Source: Sitta carolinensis (taxonomy: Eukaryota; Chordata; Aves; Passeriformes; Sittidae). From it: 64,000 nucleotides of DNA. A model generated the notes under the pieces. The model did not search any database. It was not told the DNA's origin and worked only from the letters and a program-made list of their open reading frames with translations. The position numbers and the translations under genes are program-made. How positions within the stretch are numbered: position 1 is the stretch's first letter; the number at the start of each line of letters is the position of its first letter. This document shows, piece by piece, positions 14,826-26,800 of the stretch. The DNA is taken from assembly GCA_032173965.1 (NCBI GenBank), contig JAVUNC010000004.1:23041001-23105000 (forward strand). Reading direction: 5' to 3'.

Positions 14826-17800
14826 TTTTCCTAGAGCAGGAAGTCCCAATGGTCTATGGGTTGTTTCTCAAGGGGGGAAAAAAATCTTTTGGGAATGTGT
14901 ATGGGAATGCTAGAGATGTCTCTACACTATTAGATTCTTACATGCCCCATCAAACATGTCTGCCTGTCCAGACCTCCAGCTAAGATTTTTCTCTTATCTC
15001 ATTTTCCTGTCAGCAAACAAATGGTGAAAGTAACATCATAAATGAATACTATCTGGAAGTGAGCTGCAATTCACTGGAAAATATTCAAGCTAAAATTGTG
15101 TAATAAATATGAAAGGTTTAAATGCTAACTCTTAAAATAGTAAACACACTTGAAAGTAAATGATAATCAGATGGTTCTGGTAGGGACACTTGTGCACTAA
15201 ATGAAAGCTTACCAGCTTTTCCTGTCTGATTACATTACATTTAGAGGAAACACTTATAATTTACACTTACTAACAGAAGAAAAATAATCCCCCCTTCCTT
15301 TACTGGTAAAACTCTACTTAAATAAAAACTAAATTTTCATTAATATAACATGAAACAAAATGTATTAAACGTCTTCATTTTCTATGCAAATATTTATAAA
15401 TAATTACTTCCAATCTGTGGTCTTGAATGGAAGTATTTTGTACCTAATTCAAAAAGTTATTACTGCATGATTGTACTTTCTGCTGCATGTTTTCAACTAA
15501 CTATCAATGTTACAATCCAAGTGATGATGTAGAAAAGGCAAAGGGGCACATAGGAAAAGGGAAGAGACATTGACAGCTGAAACACTCCCAAAGGCTGTCG
15601 TAGAGTTGATCTCACATCATTCCAGACACTGAGCTTATTTTGTACATGTAATACTACTCTACTGCTTTCCTGCCTATACATGTGTTTTGTCATTTGGAGG
15701 ATATCATGGGTTCTTTGCACTATATATGATGCACATACTTTGTACGGTGAGTTTCTCAGGAGTTGTACATTAAATTGCATATGAAAAATAATATTTAAAA
15801 AAAACGCTGTTAATGGAAACTAAATAGACAATTTGATAAACTGCTTAACAGTGTGAATTTCTATATAGGTAAGTAAATAATTTTTAAAAAACAAAATTTA
15901 AAAAGAGTATCTTCAGAATTAAAATCAATTATTTGGTAATTACCCATACTCGTTAAGAGTTAAGGCTATTCATTAAAGCAACAATTTAAGATTCTGAATC
16001 ACGATTTTTCTGGATCATAGCTAAGTGGTATTTCTCTTAAAAATCAGGGAAGGAATTCATAAAGTTCCCATTAGTCTAAAAATAAAGAATAAATAAATAA
16101 ATAGTGTGAGTCATGAATGGCATTTTGCCGAAGTTCAGTAGCACTGAAGCCAGAAAGACAAGAAGCCAGTGATGCTTCTGCCATTCACTGAAATGCATAT
16201 AAATATTTTTTGTTATATGCAACAAGCCACCAATACTCAAAATTTGGATTCCATATTTATAAACAGTGCAGGAAATACTGTTAATCAATATTTAAATTTT
16301 AAATACTAGGTTATGGCATTGGGCTATAATTTCACAAATTGAATATTCAAAAATTTTGGAGAAAAGCCTACATGTTTTCAATCAGATTTTGGACTTGCAT
16401 GCTACCATCAGGGAATCAGGCCTTTACCAGACAAGTGTAAGGACGAGATTCTGCGCTACAAGATGACATCTGAATAAACACTTGCTATCCCAGATCTCAA
16501 TAATCCTTTCTCATTTGTGTATTTTTTCTATTCCACTGAGTAATAGGCAGCTGAAATAAACTTACTATCAGATATGCTGGTGACATTTTTCATTAAAAAC
16601 ATTGTCTATGTAGCCTCATAAACTTTACAAAATATTTACCAAATGTATTGGTCACAGTTAAAGCCATTTATCTTTTTTATCTCAACTTACAATATCAAGT
16701 ATCTTTTTATGAACTCCTCTTTCAACGGGACAGTCTATTTTAGAGAACAGCTCATGATGTGGTAAAGCTAATCAGAGTTCAAGTTTTTGATGAATATGAA
16801 GCAAATTCCACTTTTTAAAACATTTTACTGGAGAAGTGAAAAAGAGCTAGGCATTTACAGTTCATTCTCAGCATTGCTTTCTAGGGAAGCAGTCATCTTG
16901 CATTCCATTTCCAACCAGAAGGAAGAATGATTTGGAGTTCAAGGATCAAACTAGTTAGGAAGCTATGGTCCACAATTAGTCCCTTTTGTAAGCTATAAAA
17001 CTGTGTGTCTCCAGTTTCAAAGCCGTGTTCACAGAGCATCTTTCAGCATGACAAAAATTAGATTATTTTTAAAGTTCACAGGTTAAGGAAACTGAAAGCA
17101 TTTTTAATAGTTCTTACGCTTTGCAACATACTGGCTTCTAATTATAGTTTATTGAGCTTTTATGAGATCCTTTAATTGTAGAAGAAGCCTCGATGCTACA
17201 AAAGTGACAACGAGTCATTTTTGCTGAAGGCCTCACAAATTTTGAATGCTCAAGACTTTGGGGAAGCACATGTCAGCACCTGATTTCAGTTTTGAGAGAC
17301 TGAATTTCTTTACTAACAACCTATTCACTGATTTTGGAGGGGGGAAAAGAAAGTAATTTGTGCTCAAGTACTGTAGCTCTTTTTTTAAGATGCGCTGCAT
17401 CTTTCTCACTACCATTTTGATTGATAATATTCTAGATGGACTGGGGAGATGGGGTGTCTGGAGAACTGCTACATTTAAATCACCAGCTTGAAAATTCCTC
17501 ACTTGCTGGACCAAACCTGTCAGAGAACTTCCTGAAGGTTTCCAAAACACTGGGTGGGGGAAGCAGGACCCAAAAACCAAACTAACCTTAAATATTACTA
17601 CAGAAAGCACTAAAGGCTTAAAAAAAGAGAAGCTCAGGTGGTCCCCTCTTAGTTTAAAAAATTAGCATCCTTATATATATGTCCTTGTCAAATGCCACTT
17701 ATTTATTTCTCTGTACTGTTCCATTTGCCCAGTTAAGCATCTTTAGTATAAAAGCTTCTGAGGAATTCCATGCTTGAAAGATAAAACTGGAAGCTACTGT

Positions 17801-20800
17801 GTTAAAAGTGGGCAAATATAAATATTCCAATAAATACTTGGAAGTAAGATCAAAACATATAGGCAGCATATTGAGGAAACAAAATGTAGTGTGTGATGCT
17901 GAAAAAAAAACTAAATTATATAATCCTGATTAATTTTTTTTTTTTTCTCAATAGCTGGAATTATCCATCTGAAAGCAGATCGTTTAGGTTTTTGAAACAG
18001 AAACAGGAAGACAGGTCTTTCCATCCATTGCTTCCAAAATTTCCTCTTTGTCTCTGGTACCCCCCGAGCATTGAGGTGGTGATGGTCACCTCTTGAGCTG
18101 AGCTCCAGCCAGTCCTCCTGAAAGCTTGACACCAGGGAGCTGCCAGTTGGTGCCCTTCTAGAAATAGTTCTAGAAAGACCAGAAACCAAATCCTTTCAAA
18201 ACAAATGATGCTATTAACCATAAGAGAAGAGGAGAAACTCAGAAAAAATGTCTGAGAACCAGAGGTATACATTATAGGATGGGTATTTTATGAGAGAATG
18301 GGTATTTTATCCCTGTCTATCAAAATCTGACAGGATGGGCCACTGAAGATGGAGACTTATAAATATGCTTTCCAGACACTCTCTTGGATGTAAAACTCTG
18401 CTGTCAAGATACATAAGCACATTAACAGTAGAGGAAGTACAATGACATCAATACTATATGCACCTAGCCAGAAAAGTAAGCTATCCATTTTAGATTTGAG
18501 AGGTGGGCCCTTGCAAACATAAATTTCAGTAGGGCCAAGTGCAAGGTCCTGAACCTGGGTCTGGGAAATCCCAAGCATAACCACAGGCTGGGCAGTGAAG
18601 GGATTGATGGCAGCCCTGCCAAGAAGGACTTGGGGGTGCTGGTGGATGAGAAGCTGGACATGCCTTGGCTGTGTGTGCTTGCAGCCCGTGGTGCCCTGAG
18701 CTGCACCCAAAGCACTGTGGGCAGCAGGGTAAGGGAGGGGATTCTGCCCCTCTGCTCTGCTCTGCTGGACTAGTGCTGCATCCAGCTCTGGGTCCCACAG
18801 CATTAGAATCCAATTCCTCTGGATTTGAATGGGTCCAGAGAAAGGCCACAAAGATGATCCCATGGCTGAAGCACCTCTTCTATGAAGAGAGGTTGAGAGT
18901 TGGGATTTTTCAGTCTAGAGAAGAGAAGGTTTTAGAGACCATAGAGCAGATTTCCAATACCTAAAGGGGGCTTGTAAGAAAGCTGGAGAGGGACTGTTTC
19001 ATGCAGGGGTGTATTGTCAGGACATGAGGGAATGGCCATAAACCAAAGGAGGGTACGTTTAGGTTAGATATTAGGAAGAAATTCTTTACAATGAGGGTGG
19101 TGAGGCATTGGCACAGGTTGCACAGAGAAGCTGTGGGCACTCCATCTCTGGAAGTGTTCAACACCAGGCTGCACGGAGCTCTGAGTGACCTAGTCTAGTG
19201 GAAAGTGTCCCTGCCTACAGCAGAGTAGCTGAAACTAGCTAACCTTATCGGTCCCTTACAACCCAAACCATTCTGTGGTTCGATGAGTACTCAGAAAAGT
19301 ATGCACAGAAGGTTAAAAACAAATATAGCTATAAGGACAAAAGGATTCAGAACTGAGAATTCTGAATGAGAAAGGATGTTGAGGAAAGGGACAGCCAGGA
19401 AACTGCATAACTTTAATAGAAGGAAAGAAATAAAAGGAGATGAATCTGTGTGAGCAGAATTTTAAAAGTTAATTTGGATAGGAATCGGATAGGAATTCTT
19501 AATTACAGTAAGCTGCAAAAGGGAACTGGAAGGCTGATCTTAAAGCCAGCTGAGGGAGTGAATTCTCTGGTTTGCTTGAAGTTTAAAAATCATTGTGAAG
19601 TTGGAAGAAAATTCACTGAGGAAAATGGTGAGTGCAAAGGACTTAACTGGATGAAACTCTTGGGAGATGTTACTCCCACATGGACTAGAGAGGGACAAGA
19701 AAAGGAACATGTTTATTTCCTTGTGAGGAATTTTTTTACTCTTTTTTCTATACCAGTAGCACCCTTACTTACTTAGAGGTAGACCACATGAATTAAGCCT
19801 TAAAGCACGTCTGATTTATTGGTCTACTCCATTATCAACTTCAGATACTTTTTCAATATTGTTTTATTAATATATAATTAGTGAAACTAAGTATTTTTAG
19901 TTTCACTAAGTCAGTGGGAATTTTTCTACTTGTTTGGAGCAGAGTTAGGATTTTATATGCTGTCCTCAGAGCCTTTTTAAAATAACAAAGTTTACCATAA
20001 CAAAGAAGCTGAACTCAAAGACATGGCTAAGTTTTTTCTGTATTCAAGTCAAATAAACTTACATGTCAGGGGAAAAAATTAGGGTATTTTTAACTATATA
20101 TTTAAACTTTCTTGCCTAGCTGGTAAACTGTAGTTGTCAGAATCCTTGCTTGTATGTGCTAAGACTTCAACAGGGTAAGATTGTTTATATTTGTTGCAGT
20201 TTATACTCTTTCTAAGGGCTAGGTTATTAGTAGGGGCTTACTTTCTAGTTATTTGAACTTTGTTTCATCATGTTAGAGTATTTTTCAGAAAACATTCCCA
20301 GTAAGGCTCCAGTAGCAGTTACAATGGTTTTTTTTAATTTACTATTATTTTATAGACAAACATTATATCTGACAGAAAATCTGGCATCAGAATGACAGTT
20401 TAACATAAGTGAAAACACAGGGATAGTTAATATGGTCAAAGTTCAGACCTCATGCAAGGAAGCTTAGGGGGTTTTTTAAGTCGATTCCTTAGAAGCAGTA
20501 AAACACAAGATTTTTGCATTTTACTTATTCATTTAAGCTGTCTTTTGCCTACTTTATCCATTTTTTAAGTTGTACTGAGAAAATGGAAACTGGTGTTTCA
20601 TTTGAATAGTTGAATTATCCTGTTTGTAAAAAATCTTTCCGAAAAGAAAAGCAAAAATATGGAAATTTTTTCATTAGGTCTTCACTAGGGAATTTTCTTG
20701 AGTAAGAAAACTGTCTGACTGGACAGGGTATCTGTTAATGCAAACTAAAGTATGGCAAGTGTGTTTCCCATTACTAAGTGTATTTTAGTCTTGATGTGCA

Positions 20801-23800
20801 GCTTTTTCGTGTTTGAATGTTAAGACTTTGCACAGCTGAGATTGTCAGTTGACAGCCGATACCCTGGAAAAATGAGGGTATTTCTTCATGACTGAATGGC
20901 ATATTCTCCTTAAGGTGCTGGTTTATATTTCATTCTGAAACTGTGGGTTTGAACTAGTATCTTACAGTTAGTTACACCTTGTAAATGGAAAAGGAGGAAA
21001 ATTGTTGCATAGAACATAATGCAGTACATGAGAAAAAGTACATGAGGCAAGTAATAAAGTGTCATAACACGATGTATACAAATTCTGTAAAGGAAGACAA
21101 AACTGAAATGATTTTTAGGTGTCAGGGACCAAATTTAAACCTCTCAGCTTATTCAGGTACCTCTGTGTAAGTCTGCACATCAGGTCACACGATGAGCAGC
21201 AGCCCCGCAGTGCACAGATGTCACATCATGTGTGGGGGAGCTGCTAAGGGGGCTATGGCTATTGCCCAGGAAATGTCCTTTCCACTTAGCTGGGTGTCTC
21301 CCCATTCCCACAGCATGACAGAATGGAACAAAGAGGCTTTTTCCTTCCAGGATCACACACATCAGGTGTAGGCCTGAACCAAAAAGCAAGCATAGCGATG
21401 AAGCTGATACTGTGAGTGCAGGAGGTGAATGACTCTTAGTGCCTGCAGCATGAGAATGAACAGGTCTGCAGAGCTGTTGTTTGGACAGGGCTTAAGACAC
21501 TGCTCAGTCATTTTTATGACTAGAGATTTTCAGAAGATCCTACTATTCTTAAATGGATACAATTATTTTCTCCAAAGATGAGAAAGTTAAGGTTTTCTCC
21601 CTGTCAAAAAGTTCTTTTAAGTGGAGTGATAAGGATCAAACATTTGCTCAGTGTGTTTTCCTGTGGTTTTGATAAACAGTTTATTCAAAAAACATACTAA
21701 AACTTTGCTTCTGAAGGTCACAAATTATGGCAGTTGTGTGTGTGATTATGCTGTAACACACTGGAATGTTCTAATACAATAGGTTTGATTTTATACTGAA
21801 CTACTCTGGTCCTCATCAATGCTTTAGTACAGATTTTGAAATGCACATAGCTAGTTTCAATCTCTTGATAATTGTATTACTAAAAGGTATTACACTGTCT
21901 AACACTTGAATGCCTATTAGAAGAATTTCAGTTGCTAATATTGACAGACCAGTAATGAATCAAGCAAGGCTTTTATTTTCTCCCTTCTGGAAATAATAAA
22001 CTCTCAGTTGTGTTACCACAACACACTGATTTTAATACCTGAGCAAAATCAATGATACAAATGTGATATGTTGATATGTTTACCCCTAGAGGGTAAAGAA
22101 ACTCTGTATAGTTCTGGTTTTTATTTTAAAACTCTATCATGATGCTTGAGACCTGAATACAAGTACAAAACTAAAAAGAATTTTTTTCCCTACATTATTA
22201 AAGGGAGTTTGAGCAAAGCTGTGATGCTTACATGCTGCTTGGTTTTAGCAAAAAATCTCCAGAGACAGTTGAACTGGAAAAAGAGTTGCTGTCATCTAAG
22301 AATTTTAAAGAATTTGCTTGTCTAGAGAGGAATATGTTTCCTTACAGATTCTTTGAATAGTGAATTCTGTGGAGAATACTAGATTCCCACACATACTTTT
22401 ATTAACAGAGAGAAAAATTAACAAAGAAGGTTACGTATTCTATGAGCTTTCTCTTTTTAGTAGTAAGACCTTTCTATGACCTTAGTAGACTCCTGGAAGA
22501 GTGTTAGCTAAACTGATAAAAGTTTCATATGGGCAGTATAAAGACAGCAGAGAAGCTCCTGTAGCTTCCTGCTTGTCTTCAGACTAAGCCATAATGTGCT
22601 GGAAGTTGGAAAGAGAATACATAAATATCATGTAATCATACAAATTGCAGGATACGTTTGCTGAGCTTTGTCAACAACATCTTAACTTTAGGGTTAACCT
22701 GTTCCACAAAGAGATAAAAACTAACAGGATTTTCTGTAATTACTGGTAACACAGTAAGAATTCTTTTTTAGAAAAAGCTTTTAAGGAGCAGTAATGTCTT
22801 TTTCTACGCAGCTTAAGAACTACACAGTGAGTGTTTGCAGAACTATCTGGGTGTGGGGGTTTTTTATACAAAAAATAGATCTGGATTTTGTAACCTGAAG
22901 AATTCTTTAACATCTCCTCTGAGTCTGATTTACCTGGAATAGACATCAGGTTCACCAAAAAGTATTTCTTATAGATTCTCTATTCTTACAGATTCTCTAT
23001 TCACTAGAGAATAAATAAAATTCTTTTTTCCTCTGCCCCATTTCCTAGAAATATGTCTGATCAAGAAAATGAAATGATCACAGTATTTTCAGTTGTAAAG
23101 CACTTTTTAACTTACTGTGTGCATTAGGTTATTTGGTTTAATGTTGTGTAATGTGCCATATCTTTAAATCAGTTCCAGGTATTAAATTACTTGCTATACT
23201 TTTTTTCCCCCAAATGCTTTGCCTTTTTAAATTATCTGAAGTTCCTATTATTTTTCCACTTCTAGTTTATATTTGGGTAGTTTGAAAATTCAAATAATAA
23301 AATGGCAGATAAAATTGTCAGTGTATATTTCTGAAACTTCTTATTCAGTGCAATAGAAGTTCTCCTTTTCTTGAAGGATCTAGTAATCCTTACAATCCAC
23401 TGACACGGTTTTATTGTTACTACCAGTGAGATATTTCCTCGGATGCATTTGGAGTATCAAAATACTTTCTCTGCATGATATCCTTGTTTCAGGTACATAA
23501 AGTTTTGTTTTGGTTTTTTTTCCAAGAGCCATCTTCTCCCACTTTCCCTTATGCAGTCTGTACAAGTATCCTTAAGGCTCCCATTATTATCTTAACATTT
23601 TAACTAGATGTGAAAACCATTTTTCTCTGAAGTACAACTTGCATCTCCAGTTCCAGGAAGTTTGAGGTTTTTTGCTGATTTTGTTTTTTTGGTTTGGGGT
23701 GGGGTTTTTTTTGTTTTGGTTTGTTTTTGTTTTTTGGTTTGGGTTTTTTTGGTTGGTTGGTTTTGTTGTGGTTTATTTACAGTAAGAGTGGTGACACACT

Positions 23801-26800
23801 GAAACAGGCTGCCTTGAGAAGTTGTTGATGCCCCATCCCTGGAAGTGTTCAAGGTTTGGCTGGATAGGGCTTTGAACAACTTGATCTGGAAGATGGCCCT
23901 GCCCACAGAAGAGAGATTGGAACTAGGTGATCTCTGAAGATCCCTTCCAAAACAAACCAGTCTGCAATTCTGTGATCCTGTCAGGATGTGTGAACAGGAA
24001 GACACCAAAGTCTTATGGAAGAGCCACCAATAATGATTTGACTCTTGTACTCAAGCTGGTTTTTAACAAGTGGGAAGCATAATGTTTATCTATATATTCA
24101 TATAATATTTGCGTAGTATAATATTTGTCTAGTCCACAGTGTACCTTCTATCTATTGTGTCTGGATTTTCAGGCCTACAAACTTCAGTGCTAAAGTAGTC
24201 AGGATGAGAGCCATGCAGCATGCTAGCTTTTCTAAGTTTTTCAGCAATGCTGACAAATCTGCCTTTTCAAGGGGGATTTCTGTTAAGTTTTCCATTCCTC
24301 TATTTGTCTCCTTCAGGCTGAAGAGGCTGATTGAACTTACTCTATGTAGGAGGCTGAGGCACCTGATGAAACTCTAGGTTTGCAAAGGTCCAAGAGTGGC
24401 CCCTCTCTGTTGTAGACACTAATGTAAGACCATGTCTTCTAAATCAGATGGCAACATTTTGCCTGTCTAGCCCTGTAACAATAGTAACAGGGAGGGAAGA
24501 CCATCTTACTTTGCCCGCACCCTGGCTTTCAGCCAAAGCTCTGTAGAAGCCCATGAAATGACAGATGCAGCAGGAAGTTCTTGCATTAAAGTATGTTAAA
24601 AGTTATTAAATAAATATAATGGTTAAATAAGTTGCTTAGTATTGTAAATCAAAGAATATGGTACATTTTCAAAATCAAATACTGCAGTATGTAAAGGACA
24701 GTATTAAACAGTCACTAAAGGTACTAGTTGTCATATTTTGAAGGTTAGAAATCAGTCTAACCCATTTCTGTGGGCTTTAGAGTAACTTCCATTACCCCTG
24801 ATATTATATATATCAGCATATACATGATAGCCTAGGAATCAAACAAATCATGTTGTTTTACTTGGTAAATTTGAGGTGAGATGCAAATTGTTGAATTTTT
24901 TCATAATTAGCAAAAAAAAAAAAAAGCAGTAACAATAACTGTCTGTAAACAAAACAACATCCTCAACTTGTCTCTCTAACAAAGTATCAAGGATATTCTA
25001 AAGGTTATGCTGTTAAATTTTATATATTAAGTGGGTATGTAAATAAAAAGAACTGAAGTCTGGCAATTCAAGAATCTTCAAGCTCATTTCCTATATGTAC
25101 ACTTGAAGAAAGAAAACTAAAAAGAAAGGAAAGAAAGAAAAAAGGAAATCAAGCACTTGCTGTTGATAATTGATGGAGAAAAATCTCCCATTTTGCTGTT
25201 TGGACCAGTCAAAGATGACAAGTTTATGGTCATGTTAATAACATACAAAACACAGTAAAGTATATCTTGAATGCTACCAAGAGACTGGTCCTGTAAAACA
25301 AGCCTCTATTTATCCCATTTTTTACTGATAACATCTTGGAGAAGATGAATTCTCTATTTCAGTTTTGTCTTGTAGATCTGTACAAGATCATCTTCTTTGT
25401 TGATTTTGAACAATTCCATACCTGTATCACCATTTTGGTATTTGCAAAATGATGCAGAAATGGTTTCTTCAACATGTTGCATGTGTGTTGTTGTTTGCAT
25501 GTTTAAAAACACATGCAATAGCATCATATAAAATCCTTTCAATGAAATTTGCCTACAGGAAATACAACAATAAACTGCAAAATTATCCAGAGTAGTGTGG
25601 AAACACTATCTGGTAACATACTAATCTGAAAGTAAGAAAGTCTTTTGTTTTGAGTCCTGCCCATTTTCTTTTGCTTAGCAAATACTTATTGATAGACAGC
25701 AACAAGCACTTTTCACAATAAGTAAAAACAGATGCATTACTTAAGAAAGGAATGCAGGATTCAGAGTCAGAATCATCTCTTGTGTGCTTCAAAATCCAAC
25801 TCTGTCAAATATATTTGTCCTTATCCATTGTGTGCAGATGGCTTTGGATGGCAGCATGTCTAAGTATCTTTTTGTATTTGACAAATGACATTCAGTACAG
25901 CAATAATTATAACCTTTCAGGGTATCAAGACAAAGGAAAATGAATCTCAGTTAAGTGTATCCAAAGATACTGCATTTCTATCATCGCTGCATCCCTCTCC
26001 TAGTCTGCTGGGATGTTTCAGGATGAAGCTCTGGTCTTGGGTTTAAACATTGACTCCTGACAGAGACTTTTATTTGCTAGTCTTTTGATCTGCTGATAAA
26101 CTACAAAGAAATTACCTATATTCCAGATTCTGTAATCAATTTGGTCATACATTGGTTTCAGCTGTTTGTAACAGGAAAGACTAAGAAAATATGATCTATT
26201 TCTTTTATACTATTGCTGTGGACAATCATATATCCCGAGACATAGGATCCAGTCAATATATTAAGAAGCAAATTCAAGTCAGCATTCAGTTATTTCAATG
26301 TCTTAATATCTGAAAAAAATGCAGTTCCTTGAGTAAAAGTGCTGTGATCCAAATGTTAAAGCTGACATTTATTCAGATAAAAATAGTTAAATTGTTGAAC
26401 CTAAGGGATTGCCTGTCTTTTAAGAACATCTGAAAACCTGGTGTTTTATATTAAAAGTTCCAAAGTATAATAGCCACTATGTACGTCTATATTTAAAATT
26501 TCCAGATTTGTATCTCGGCTGCATACCAACCTGCTATCATCTTAAGTTAAATGAAAATTTTATTATTGAGAGCTTTATTCTCCCTGCTCACACACACATT
26601 AGAAAAAAATCTTACACTTCAGTGTACAAATTGATCCCAAGATAGAAAAAGTCAAAAGGAAAGTTCATTTCAGGTATATTGCAGCACAGCTGATCTAGGG
26701 TTTTGGCCTTTGCTACAAAGTATCACTTACTGGCTTACTGCTAAACCATGGATTAGGTGGAATTGTAGGTTGTTCTAGCTTGTCATCTAAATGCTTAAAC

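Noticed and set aside
14714..14983. 89-codon plus-strand frame with a long phenylalanine run
   Set aside because: It is the T homopolymer read as codons.
17233..17610. 125-codon minus-strand frame in intron 1
   Set aside because: No recognised domain, no conserved-looking motif and no splice context.
18357..18964. Four overlapping frames (83-168 codons) on both strands
   Set aside because: They lie wholly or mostly within a decayed CR1 copy; the plus-strand one is a broken remnant of its second ORF.
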